Shown here: in pieces, positions 8,279-16,646 of the stretch
Layout: every line of letters begins with the position of its first letter
How positions within the stretch are numbered: position 1 is the stretch's first letter
Assembly: GCA_003280485.1 (NCBI GenBank)
Contig: QCEU01000001.1
Coordinates: forward strand, 62,001-126,000
DNA from: Pelagibacteraceae bacterium AG-359-O02
GTDB lineage: Bacteria > Pseudomonadota > Alphaproteobacteria > Pelagibacterales > Pelagibacteraceae
Length of the DNA: 64,000 nt
Reading direction: 5' to 3'
Program-made: the position numbers and the translations under genes
The notes under the pieces: generated by a model
What the model was told of the DNA's origin: nothing
What the model saw: only the letters and a program-made list of their open reading frames with translations
Databases searched by the model: none

Positions 8279-9589
8279 GTGAGCGATAAATCTTCAATAA
8301 AATACATATTGAGTTTATCTATACCAATATTTTTTGCTAACCTTGCAATACCTCTAGTTGGAATTGTTGATACAGCATTAATGGGAAATATGAGTGATCA
8401 AGGTTATCTCACTGCTACGAGTGTGGCATCCAGTTTTTTTTCATTATTATTTTGGAGTTTTGGTTTTTTAAGAATGGGAACTGTCGGCCTTGTAAGTCAA
8501 TCATTTGGAAGAAATGATTATAAAAATATCTTAAATATTGTTTTTAGAAATCTATTATTTGTGATTTCAATATCAATTTTATTAATACTATTTCAAAAAC
8601 AATTATTAAATTTATGTTTAATATTTTTTGATCTATCGCTTGATACAGAAAAAAAATTTAATGATTATTTTAATATAAGAATTTACTCATCTTTTTTTGA
8701 ATTGACAATTTATATTGTTATAGGTTTATTTATTGGATTACAAAAGACAAAAATTTCAAGTGTTGCAATTGGTTTATTATCTATTCTAAATATTTTGTTT
8801 AGCTCTATTTTAGTATTAAAATTCAATTTAAATATTAAAGGTGTCGCATATGGAACTTTGATTGCCACAGGAATAACATCGTTTTTATTTTTATTTTATA
8901 TTTTCTATTATTTAAGAAAATATGTATCTTTAAAATTTAATATTGAGGAAATTGTAAATACCTCAAAATTAAAAAATTTATTAGAGATAAATTTAAATAT
9001 ATTTTTAAGAACTATTTTATTAACTTTTTCTTTTTTTTGGTTTACTTATCTGGGTGGTAGAATTGGTGAAGAATTTATTGCAGCTAATACAATTTTAATA
9101 AATCTTATATTTTTATCTGCATTTATTTTAGATGCTTATGCCTTTTCAACAGAAGGTATAATTGGATATTCTATTGGTAAAAAAAATAAAATACTTTTTA
9201 CAAATATAGTTAAAAATTCTTTTATTTTAAGTTCTTTAACTGGAATATTGATTTCTTTGTTTTACCTGTTTTTCAAAAATTCATTTATAGATTTTATGAC
9301 TGACATAGAGAATGTAAGAGATATTAGTTATCAGTATTCATTTTGGTTAGTGCTTCTGCCATTTGTTTCAACTTTTTGTTACCAATTAGATGGAATATTT
9401 ATTGGAGCATCTCAAACACAAGAGTTGAGAAATGCCATGTTTATCTCTGTTTTTATTCATTTAATAAGCTCATTTATGCTTGTAGAAAGTTTTGGTAATC
9501 AAGGTTTATGGATTTCTTTCACTATATTTTTGATTTTACGAGCTCTCACATTAGTTTTTTATTTTAATAGAATTTACTTAAAAATTTAA
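8279..9589 (+). CDS. MATE-family efflux transporter (DinF-like)
   Basis: 436 residues with about twelve membrane segments. The N-terminal segment carries IPIFFANLAIPLVGIVDTALMG, the MATE signature (P-x-x-x-x-x-x-x-x-D-x-x-x-x-G), and GTVGLVSQSFG follows at about 70-80. These proteins export cationic drugs or metabolites using Na+ or H+ gradients; the DinF/NorM-type subgroup is likely. The start is GTG at 8279, 7 bases after the previous stop, and the frame has no nearby ATG alternative. No substrate can be assigned. Confidence 0.9.
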   Translation: MSDKSSIKYILSLSIPIFFANLAIPLVGIVDTALMGNMSDQGYLTATSVASSFFSLLFWSFGFLRMGTVGLVSQSFGRNDYKNILNIVFRNLLFVISISILLILFQKQLLNLCLIFFDLSLDTEKKFNDYFNIRIYSSFFELTIYIVIGLFIGLQKTKISSVAIGLLSILNILFSSILVLKFNLNIKGVAYGTLIATGITSFLFLFYIFYYLRKYVSLKFNIEEIVNTSKLKNLLEINLNIFLRTILLTFSFFWFTYLGGRIGEEFIAANTILINLIFLSAFILDAYAFSTEGIIGYSIGKKNKILFTNIVKNSFILSSLTGILISLFYLFFKNSFIDFMTDIENVRDISYQYSFWLVLLPFVSTFCYQLDGIFIGASQTQELRNAMFISVFIHLISSFMLVESFGNQGLWISFTIFLILRALTLVFYFNRIYLKI

Positions 9590-9594
9590 ATTAG

Positions 9595-10380
9595 TTATTT
9601 AATGCTTGGTATAACTTTTCTTAAATCCATAGCTATTTTTGGTTTTATATTAGAATAAATAATTCCTTTACCAACTTTCTTAAGAGCCATTATTTTACCA
9701 TCGGGTGAAATAATAACTGTATGTCCAAAAGTTTCTCTTTTAATCGTATTTTTTCCTGTTTGATTAGGTGCAAAAATATAACAAAAGTTTTCAATTGCTC
9801 TTGCTTGTAATAAAGTTAACCAATGTCTTTGACCGGTTGTTTTAGTAAATGCAGATGGAACAGTGATAAAACTAAGATTTCTTTTTGATAAGTTTCTATA
9901 AAGTTCTGGAAATCTTAAATCATAACAAATTGAAAGACCTATATTTCCCCAGGGTAATTTAGCTGATACTAATTTTTTACCTGCCTTAAATACTTTACTT
10001 TCTTTATGTTGTTCTTTTTTTGAAACTTTAACATCAAACATGTTTATTTTATCATAATAAGTATTTATTTTACCATTAGGTCCAATAAGAATTGATCTGT
10101 TTCTTAATTTGCTTTTTTCTATAATGCACATTGAGCCAAGAAGTATCCATTTCTTCTTTGTTTTAGCTATAATTTTTAATTTTTTTATTATTGGATCATG
10201 TTTCATTTCATATGAATATTTAAATAAATTATTTTTGTCAGCAGACATCAATGAAGAAGTTTCTGGAGTAATTATTAAGTCTGCTTTATTTACAATTGCT
10301 TGATTAATATATTTTACAATATCTTTAAAATTTTTATTATAATCTTCCCCACTAGATAATTGAATACAAGCCACTTTCAT
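9595..10380 (-). CDS. carbon-nitrogen hydrolase (nitrilase superfamily, Nit-like amidase)
   Basis: 261 residues with the nitrilase catalytic triad visible: Glu40 (LIITPETSS), Lys111 (YYDKINMFDV) and Cys152 in GLSICYDLRFPELYR. The C-terminal RAIENFCYIFAPNQTG matches the Nit1/Nit2 branch. That branch includes deaminated-glutathione amidase and omega-amidase, which hydrolyse small amides to acid plus ammonia. It overlaps the upstream ABC permease gene by 4 bases, so it belongs to the amino-acid transport operon. N-carbamoylputrescine amidase (AguB) is a less likely alternative given the short length. Confidence 0.87.
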   Translation of the reverse strand: MKVACIQLSSGEDYNKNFKDIVKYINQAIVNKADLIITPETSSLMSADKNNLFKYSYEMKHDPIIKKLKIIAKTKKKWILLGSMCIIEKSKLRNRSILIGPNGKINTYYDKINMFDVKVSKKEQHKESKVFKAGKKLVSAKLPWGNIGLSICYDLRFPELYRNLSKRNLSFITVPSAFTKTTGQRHWLTLLQARAIENFCYIFAPNQTGKNTIKRETFGHTVIISPDGKIMALKKVGKGIIYSNIKPKIAMDLRKVIPSIK

Positions 10381-11054
10381 GTTTGAAATCCGTATTTTTT
10401 TTCTAAATACTTTATAATATTGTGAATTATAAATGTAAGAAATAAATAAATTATTCCTGCAGTTATAAATGCTTCAAAAGGTTTAAAAGTTAAAACATTT
10501 ACTTTTCTAGCTTCACCCATTAAATCCATGATAGTTATAACACTTGCAAGTGAAGTACCTTTAAGCATTAATATTATTTCATTCCCATATGCTGGAAGTG
10601 ATTGTTTTATAGCTATTGGTAATTGAATTCTGTAAAAAGTTATTTTTTTTGTTACTCCTAAACTTTGAGCGGCTTCAATGTAACCTTTTTTAATTGTCTG
10701 AAATGCTGATCTTAGTATCTCAGACGTATAAGCTCCTGTATTTAAAGAAAATGCTATAATTGCACACCAATATGGTTCCTTTATTATTACCCAAAAAAAT
10801 GAATTCCTTAATAACTCTATATTAGCTAACCCATAATATATTAAATATAATTGAACAAGTAGAGGTGTTCCTCTAAAAAAATAAGAATAACCATAGGCAA
10901 ACTTATTAATTATTGGATTTCTATTAATTCTTAAAATTGCAAAAATTAAACCTATTATTAATCCAAAAAACATTGATGATGCTAAAAGTTGAAGAGTGAT
11001 AACTGCTCCACTTAATAAGTCGGGAAAAATACTAATCATTAATTTTATATCCAT
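10377..11054 (-). CDS. polar amino acid ABC transporter permease (HisM/OccM-like)
   Basis: 225 residues with five membrane segments. FRGTPLLVQLYLIYYGLAN is present, and the EAA loop EAAQSLGVTKKITFYRIQLP (about 142-161) is the site that docks the ATPase. This is one of two inner-membrane subunits of a histidine/lysine/arginine/octopine-type importer. It overlaps the partner permease by 1 base and the amidase by 4. No ATP-binding subunit is encoded in the window. Confidence 0.93.
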   Translation of the reverse strand: MDIKLMISIFPDLLSGAVITLQLLASSMFFGLIIGLIFAILRINRNPIINKFAYGYSYFFRGTPLLVQLYLIYYGLANIELLRNSFFWVIIKEPYWCAIIAFSLNTGAYTSEILRSAFQTIKKGYIEAAQSLGVTKKITFYRIQLPIAIKQSLPAYGNEIILMLKGTSLASVITIMDLMGEARKVNVLTFKPFEAFITAGIIYLFLTFIIHNIIKYLEKKYGFQT

Positions 11055-11746
11055 CAGTACCCTTTGCTATATTTTATTTCTAATTTATTAATTAATTTCA
11101 TACTTATGAAAGTAAGCATTAAGTACAAGACAGCTGCTATTGAATAAAAAAATAAAGGATCTCTAGTTGAGCCGGCGGCAATATAAGATTGCCTCATTAT
11201 TTCTACTAATCCTGTTACAGAAATTAAAGAAGTATCTTTTAAAGTTATTTGCCAAACATTACTTAGGTTAGGAATTGATAACCTCAACATTTGCGGTAAA
11301 ATAATTTTATAAAATTGAATATTTTTTTTAATTCCCAAAACTTTTGAAGCTTCAAATTGACCTTTATCAATTGATAATATAGCTCCTCTAAAAACTTCAG
11401 TAGAATAAGCTCCAGAGATAATCCCAATTGCAAGAGCACCAGTTATAAATGCATTTATTTCAATATAACCATCATACCCAAAAATTGAAGCTACATACAT
11501 TACAGCTCCTGTGCCACCAAAAAACAATAAGTATATTACTAATAGTTCTGGAACTCCTCTAATAATCGTAGTGTAACAATTTCCAATGATATTAAGTGAT
11601 TTATTTTTAGATAATTTTAAAGGTGTAAATATTAATGCGAATATAAATCCTATTGCCATAGCTGCAATAGAAACAGCAATGGTCATTAATGTTGCTAAAA
11701 AGAGTTCGTCTCCCCAACCAGTATCTCCAAATGAAAGAAGTTCCAT
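11054..11746 (-). CDS. polar amino acid ABC transporter permease (HisQ/OccQ-like)
   Basis: 230 residues with five membrane segments. The motif IIRGVPELLVIYLLFFGG is followed by the EAA loop EASKVLGIKKNIQFYKIILP (about 133-152). This is the partner of the permease encoded immediately downstream. It is separated from the binding-protein gene by 44 bases that hold an 11-bp stem-loop (11753-11777), which probably sets a lower expression level for the membrane subunits. Confidence 0.93.
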   Translation of the reverse strand: MELLSFGDTGWGDELFLATLMTIAVSIAAMAIGFIFALIFTPLKLSKNKSLNIIGNCYTTIIRGVPELLVIYLLFFGGTGAVMYVASIFGYDGYIEINAFITGALAIGIISGAYSTEVFRGAILSIDKGQFEASKVLGIKKNIQFYKIILPQMLRLSIPNLSNVWQITLKDTSLISVTGLVEIMRQSYIAAGSTRDPLFFYSIAAVLYLMLTFISMKLINKLEIKYSKGY

Positions 11747-11752
11747 ATAGAT

Positions 11753-11777
11753 TGGCGACTATATATTATAGTCGCCA
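11753..11777 (-). promoter_or_regulatory. intercistronic stem-loop between binding protein and permease genes
   Basis: TGGCGACTATA and TATAGTCGCCA form an 11-bp perfect stem around a 3-base loop. It starts 13 bases after the stop of the binding-protein gene. No U tract follows on the minus strand (AATCTATATGG), so it looks like an mRNA-stabilising or processing hairpin rather than a full terminator. Confidence 0.75.
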
Positions 11778-11790
11778 TATCTAAAATTAA

Positions 11791-12618
11791 TTACATAGAT
11801 GCATCAAAACCGAACCACTTGATAGCAATTCTGCTAATATGGCCATCTTTTCTTGCTTTATCGATAGCTTTGTTAAAAGCTTTTAAGAGTTTAGTATCGT
11901 CTTTTCTAATACCTACCCCTACACCATTACCAAATGCACCTCCAGAAAAAGTTGGTCCAACAAGTACAACAGCTTCGCCAGATTTTTCTGCATAGTCACT
12001 AAATGCTACCGCAGCAGCTAAAGCTACATCACATCTGCCGTTAGTCAAATCAAGATTAACCTCATCTTGGGTCTTGTAAGTTTTTAAATTTATTTTTCCA
12101 ACATCTCCAGACTCAAGAAAGTTTTGGTGAATAGTGCCAATTTGAGTACAAACTGTTTTTCCAGATAAAGCTGAAGTTAATGTTTTCATTGCTTTATTAA
12201 CAGCTGATCCACCAAGGTTTAAATTTACAGCGTCAGGAGTATCTATTCCTTCAAGATCAGAACCTTTCATAACAGCTAAGGATGCGACCTCATCAGCATA
12301 TCCTTGAGAAAAATTAATTGTTTTCATTCTTTCATCAGTGATTGACATTCCAGCCATTATAGCATCAAATTTTTTTGATGTTAAAGCTGGTATCATTCCG
12401 TCCCAGTCTTGTTCAACGATTTCACACTGCTGACCTATATATCTACAAAGTGTCCATGCAAGTTCTACTTCAAATCCTATAAGTTTACCTGAAGCATCTT
12501 TTGAATTCCAAGGCGGGTAAGCACCTTCAGTTCCTATCTTAATTTTATCTGCACTTGAAGTGCTAATTAAAAATAAAGATAACAGAACAGTTAAAAATAT
12601 ATTTTTTATTACATTCAT
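11791..12618 (-). CDS. amino acid ABC transporter substrate-binding protein (LAO/octopine type)
   Basis: 275 residues with a signal peptide ending near SSADK (about residue 24). The mature sequence IKIGTEGAYPPWNSKDASGKL, then GFEVELAWTL and GMIPALTSKKFDAIMAGMSIT are the diagnostic blocks of family 3 solute-binding proteins (lysine/arginine/ornithine, octopine). Its SD (CGGAGG) is strong. It captures a basic or polar amino acid in the periplasm. It lies 57 bases downstream of the SpeD-SpeE gene on the same strand. Confidence 0.93.
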   Translation of the reverse strand: MNVIKNIFLTVLLSLFLISTSSADKIKIGTEGAYPPWNSKDASGKLIGFEVELAWTLCRYIGQQCEIVEQDWDGMIPALTSKKFDAIMAGMSITDERMKTINFSQGYADEVASLAVMKGSDLEGIDTPDAVNLNLGGSAVNKAMKTLTSALSGKTVCTQIGTIHQNFLESGDVGKINLKTYKTQDEVNLDLTNGRCDVALAAAVAFSDYAEKSGEAVVLVGPTFSGGAFGNGVGVGIRKDDTKLLKAFNKAIDKARKDGHISRIAIKWFGFDASM

Positions 12619-12675
12619 TATTTCCTCCGTTAATAAATAATTATTTCACAGTTTTTGAGATTAAAAAAGAAAATT

Positions 12676-13719
12676 TTAATGATTTATTGAAGAAGAGAAG
12701 TTCCAAGAGCAATCAAAACTAGGTATGTAAACTCTAGATAATTTAGTATTACCAAAGTTTTTATTAAATATATTTAACCAATTTTCTACTTGTTTTGGTT
12801 TTTTATCTTGGCTTCCGATCTGAGCTGTGATGACACCTTTTGGTTTTAAAATTCTTGCAAGTGAATTCATATTTTTAGCAGCCAAATCAATGCAGTATTG
12901 ATCGTCATTTAAATCAACGTATATCTGATCATATGTATTTTCTTTAACAGATTTAATGCTCTCGAATGCATCTCCCCACACACATTTCACAGAATTTTTC
13001 TCTGTAGCCTTCTCACCTATTTTACCTAGATGCTTGTCACAGACTTCAACGACTTCAGGGTCTAACTCATACCAATCAATAAAACTAAAGTTTTTGGATA
13101 TACACTCTCTGGCAACGCCACCATCACCACCTCCGATTATTGCAGCTTTTTCCTTATGGGAGTTCAAGTCTAATCCTGCGTTAACAAAAGTAGAGCTATA
13201 AAGATATTCATCCTTTTCAGCTACTTGAATTTCATTATCTATAAATAATGCTTTTCCAAATTGTTCTAATTCTAATATCTCAATATGCTGTCCAACATCT
13301 GATTTAAAATTTTCTAACACATTATTAACTACGTATGATTTTTTTAAACCTGGCGAGCTATAAATGTCATGATAAAGATCCACTGTATCTCTATTAAATT
13401 CTTTTTTAATTATTCTGCTGTGTTCAATTTCTTCCTTAATAACATTTATTGCTACTGAGGGTGAAATTTTTGCACATGTAAAAAAGTCAAAACTAATAAT
13501 ACCTTTTTCGGGAAAAGTATGGAAGCTGATGTGACTTTCAGCAAGAAGCGCAACTAGAGTAAATCCCTGTGGTTCAAATTTATATTTAGATATTTCTAAT
13601 ACTTTAACTTTTGCAATTTTTGCAATCTTGTAAACTAATTTTTCAAAAAAAACGGGATCATACTCTTTTTTGGTACCTATAATATCAAGTGTAATATGTT
13701 CACCAACTTTTGTAGTCAT
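12676..13719 (-). CDS. SpeD-SpeE fusion: S-adenosylmethionine decarboxylase-like + spermidine synthase
   Basis: 347 residues in two domains. Residues 1-120 are a class 1 SpeD: AESHISFHTFPE places a Glu61/Ser62 self-cleavage pair. Ser62, His67 and Cys82 match Ser63, His68 and Cys83 of the Thermotoga enzyme. Residues 130-345 are a SpeE aminopropyltransferase: IIGGGDGGVAREC, YELDPEVVEVC, GDAFE and IYVDLNDDQ with both acidic catalytic positions. Together they would make decarboxylated AdoMet and transfer aminopropyl to a diamine, releasing MTA. Some SpeD homologues are known to be arginine or ornithine decarboxylases, so the SpeD substrate is open. One base separates it from the upstream aldolase gene. 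Confidence 0.88.
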   Translation of the reverse strand: MTTKVGEHITLDIIGTKKEYDPVFFEKLVYKIAKIAKVKVLEISKYKFEPQGFTLVALLAESHISFHTFPEKGIISFDFFTCAKISPSVAINVIKEEIEHSRIIKKEFNRDTVDLYHDIYSSPGLKKSYVVNNVLENFKSDVGQHIEILELEQFGKALFIDNEIQVAEKDEYLYSSTFVNAGLDLNSHKEKAAIIGGGDGGVARECISKNFSFIDWYELDPEVVEVCDKHLGKIGEKATEKNSVKCVWGDAFESIKSVKENTYDQIYVDLNDDQYCIDLAAKNMNSLARILKPKGVITAQIGSQDKKPKQVENWLNIFNKNFGNTKLSRVYIPSFDCSWNFSSSINH

Positions 13720-13720
13720 A

Positions 13721-14350
13721 CTAATCTCTTTTATACGTTTTACTTTTAGATAAAACTTTTTTCATTTCATTTAAACTTAAAAGTTTTGGTCTTCCTAGAA
13801 CAAGAGCTTTGATATATTGTTTAGCAAGATTGTCAACTTCCTCGGCAAGCTCAAATGCATCCTTAAGACTTCTTCCAAATGCAATTTGTCCATGATTTGC
13901 TATTAAACATGCTGATCTATTTTTTAAGGCTTTAAGAATATTTTTTGACAATTCTCGAGTTCCATAAGTTGCATACTTTGCACACTTTATGTCTATGCCT
14001 CCTGCTAAAGCCACCATATAGTGAAATGAGGGTATTTTCTTATTGTGAGTTGATAATGCTGTTGCGTTTGTAGAGTGAGAATGAACAATTGCTTTTGCTT
14101 TTTTTTTTGAATTATATATATCTTGATGAAATCTCCACTCAGATGATGGTTTATGATTTTTATTATATTCACCATTAAGATTTATAAAAACAATATCTTT
14201 TTCCTTAAGTGATGAATACTTTTGTCCTGAGGGAGTGATTAAAAAACCTTTTTTGTGTCTTAATGAAATATTACCAGATCTTAACGCTGATAGTTTTTTA
14301 TCGTTTAGCATTTTGGCGAATTTAATTACTTCTTTTTTTGATGAATTCAT
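13721..14350 (-). CDS. class II aldolase/adducin-family protein (MtnB/fuculose-P aldolase-like)
   Basis: 209 residues from the ATG at 14350. A longer frame from 14410 would overlap the divergent BKACE gene and adds a non-conserved Lys-rich leader, so I reject it. Motifs: SGNISLR, ITPSGQKYSSL, SSEWRFHQDIY, then the zinc pair in VHSHSTNATALS and a third His in LIANHGQIAFG. The family contains sugar-phosphate aldolases and methylthioribulose-1-phosphate dehydratase (MtnB). The presence of mtnP and mtnA 10 kb away and an MTA-producing SpeE next door makes a role in MTA or 5-deoxyribose salvage plausible but unproven. Confidence 0.85.
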   Translation of the reverse strand: MNSSKKEVIKFAKMLNDKKLSALRSGNISLRHKKGFLITPSGQKYSSLKEKDIVFINLNGEYNKNHKPSSEWRFHQDIYNSKKKAKAIVHSHSTNATALSTHNKKIPSFHYMVALAGGIDIKCAKYATYGTRELSKNILKALKNRSACLIANHGQIAFGRSLKDAFELAEEVDNLAKQYIKALVLGRPKLLSLNEMKKVLSKSKTYKRD

Positions 14351-14395
14351 TTTATTTAAGTATACTAAATTTTTAATTTTTATTAGATTGAATTT

Positions 14396-15181
14396 ATGGC
14401 CTTTTTTCAACCAGATAAATTACCAAAGTTAATGGTTGCCCCAAATGGAGCAAGAAAAGTCAAGAAAGATCATCCAGAAGTTCCCTTAACAATCAGAGAA
14501 ACAGTTGATGTTGCTAAAAATTGTTTTGAAGCAGGAGCAGGTGCTATTCATCTTCATGTAAGAAATAATAAAGGAGAACATGTTTTAGATGCTGGATTGT
14601 ATAAAGAGGCATTAAGTGAATTAGAGCACCAGGTTCCTAAAATGCATATTCAGGTCACTACTGAAGCAATTGGCAAGTATTCCCCTGAAGAAATGAGGAA
14701 GCTTGCATATGATGTAACTCCGCCAGGGACATCAATTGGTACAGCTGAATTAATACCTTCCAGAAACCCAACAGAGGAAGATGTAAAATTGTATAAATAT
14801 TTGACTGAGGCTGGAACTAAAATACAGCATATTTTGTATGATCCACAGGATGTGGGCTTATTAGTGAAACTTTTAAATAAAGCAGAAATTCCAATTGAAG
14901 GAGCTTGGTGTTTATTTGTAATTGGTCATTACACAGGTAAAATTAGTTATCCTGAAAAAATTCCAGAGTTCCTAAAAGTAATGAAAGATAATAATGTCAA
15001 TTTAGATTGGTCAATATGCGCTTTTGCAAAAGAAGAAATGAGTTGCTTGGAAAAAGCAATTAACCTAGGTGGTAAAATTAGAGTAGGATTTGAAAATTCC
15101 TTGTATATGCCAAATGGAGAAATTGCTCCGAACAATCATTCAAAAATATTGGCTATAAATCATTTGTTCAAGTTATCTTAA
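14396..15181 (+). CDS. beta-keto acid cleavage enzyme (BKACE, DUF849)
   Basis: 261 residues. The metal-binding pair His52/His54 lies in AIHLHVRN, and the C-terminal RVGFENSLYMPNG carries the third acidic ligand region; both are diagnostic of the BKACE family (founding member 3-keto-5-aminohexanoate cleavage enzyme, Kce). These enzymes condense a beta-keto acid with acetyl-CoA, giving acetoacetate and a new acyl-CoA. The start is 45 bases from the divergent aldolase start, and the end overlaps the convergent hydroxylase by 9 bases. The actual beta-keto substrate is unknown; BKACE activities include carnitine- and betaine-derived keto acids. Confidence 0.88.
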   Translation: MAFFQPDKLPKLMVAPNGARKVKKDHPEVPLTIRETVDVAKNCFEAGAGAIHLHVRNNKGEHVLDAGLYKEALSELEHQVPKMHIQVTTEAIGKYSPEEMRKLAYDVTPPGTSIGTAELIPSRNPTEEDVKLYKYLTEAGTKIQHILYDPQDVGLLVKLLNKAEIPIEGAWCLFVIGHYTGKISYPEKIPEFLKVMKDNNVNLDWSICAFAKEEMSCLEKAINLGGKIRVGFENSLYMPNGEIAPNNHSKILAINHLFKLS

Positions 15182-16633
15182 AATCAAAGAATATTTTTTT
15201 ACAAGTAAACCAACATCTTTATTTGATCTTGCTGAAGCTAAAATAAATCTATCTGGTCTTACTAAAATAGCTTTTGAATTAATATTTTTTAAATATTTTG
15301 ATACATTGATTAAATTCTTTGCTTTCAATAAAGAGTAATTTTTTAAGTTTTTGGTCTTTATTTCTGAAGATAAAATTATCATTCCTTTTTTTGAAAAATG
15401 ATCATCTAGGGTTTTATTATTTTTAAGTTTGAATTGTGGAAAAGTTTTGCCTCTATTTTTATCATTTAGCTTGCCTAAGCCTTTTCCTAGTTTAGGTTTA
15501 ATTGATTGCATACTTTTAATACCTTTATTATCAGATTTTATATTGTCTGTTATTTGAATGGACTCAACAGCATTTACAAATTCTCCCATCCTCATAGTGG
15601 TTTCAATATATTCTTTAACATTGAGAGATCTTTCTGACTGATATGTATTTAAAAGTTTATCATCAAATTTATTTCTTATACAATTGGCAATTTTCCATGC
15701 TAAATTTGATGCATCCCTAATTCCAGCACACATTCCTTGACCCATAAATGGTGGCATTAAATGAGCGGCATCCCCAGCTATAAAAACTCTACCTTTTCTC
15801 CATTTTCTGGCAATAGCAGATTCAAATGTATAAATTGTTTTTCTCTCAATAATTGCTTCGCTTTTATTTAGCCAAGGTTTAAGAAAATTCCAAATATAAT
15901 TATCTGATAAAACTTTTTTATCACTATGATTTTTCTTAATTGCAAATTCCCATCGTCTACGTCTACCAACATTTCTACAATATGTTGCTGGTTGTTTTGG
16001 ATTTGAATATTGAATTGTTCTATCTGGCAAATTATTTTTTTTCTTTTTCAATATTAGATCAACTACTGCCCATTTTTGAGTAAAACCTAAATTATCCATT
16101 TTTGTTTTCATTTGTTTTCTAGTTATAGAGTTGGCGCCGTCACAACCAATTACATATTTTGACCTTACGAGATAATCTTTGTGATTATTTATATTTAAAT
16201 ATGTTATATCTACATGATTTTTTGAATTTTTAATTTTTATAACCTCAGAATTTTGTTCTATTGATACCTTTTTATAATTTTTTAATTTTTTTCTAAGTTT
16301 TTTTTCTAGATCTGGTTGATGAAATCTATAACTTGGATACCATCCATTATCTGTAATTTTTTTTGGTCTTGGCCAATCTAATATTACTTTGTCTTTAGAA
16401 TTAACGAATTTAGTACCTTTGTTGATTATGGTGTGTTTCAAAAATTCTTTTGTAATTCCTATTGTTTGAAATACTCTCATAATTTCGTCATCAAAATGGA
16501 CCGCTCTAGGGAGAGGATAAAAACTTTTTTCTCTATCGAGAATTAATATTGATAGGTCATGCATTGCCAGAAGGTTTGCTAAAGTTCCTCCCGCAGGTCC
16601 TAATCCTACTATTGTGACATCAAATTCTTTCAT
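15173..16633 (-). CDS. FAD-dependent aromatic-ring hydroxylase (MhpA-like)
   Basis: 486 residues. The N-terminal VTIVGLGPAGGTLANLLA is the FAD Rossmann motif, GCDGANSITRKQ is the DG motif, and VFIAGDAAHLMPPFMGQGMCAGIRD is the second FAD motif of class A flavoprotein monooxygenases. YPLPRAVHFDDEIMR resembles 3-(3-hydroxyphenyl)propionate hydroxylase (MhpA). It would hydroxylate a phenolic acid to a catechol using NAD(P)H and O2. It is the last gene of the FAH, dctP, dioxygenase, hydroxylase series on the minus strand, which supports aromatic catabolism. The exact substrate cannot be read. Confidence 0.86.
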   Translation of the reverse strand: MKEFDVTIVGLGPAGGTLANLLAMHDLSILILDREKSFYPLPRAVHFDDEIMRVFQTIGITKEFLKHTIINKGTKFVNSKDKVILDWPRPKKITDNGWYPSYRFHQPDLEKKLRKKLKNYKKVSIEQNSEVIKIKNSKNHVDITYLNINNHKDYLVRSKYVIGCDGANSITRKQMKTKMDNLGFTQKWAVVDLILKKKKNNLPDRTIQYSNPKQPATYCRNVGRRRRWEFAIKKNHSDKKVLSDNYIWNFLKPWLNKSEAIIERKTIYTFESAIARKWRKGRVFIAGDAAHLMPPFMGQGMCAGIRDASNLAWKIANCIRNKFDDKLLNTYQSERSLNVKEYIETTMRMGEFVNAVESIQITDNIKSDNKGIKSMQSIKPKLGKGLGKLNDKNRGKTFPQFKLKNNKTLDDHFSKKGMIILSSEIKTKNLKNYSLLKAKNLINVSKYLKNINSKAILVRPDRFILASARSNKDVGLLVKKYSLILR

Positions 16634-16646
16634 GGGTATTAAAAAA

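Noticed and set aside
14351-14410. Upstream extension of the class II aldolase
   Set aside because: It would overlap the divergent BKACE start and adds a Lys-rich leader unlike the family.
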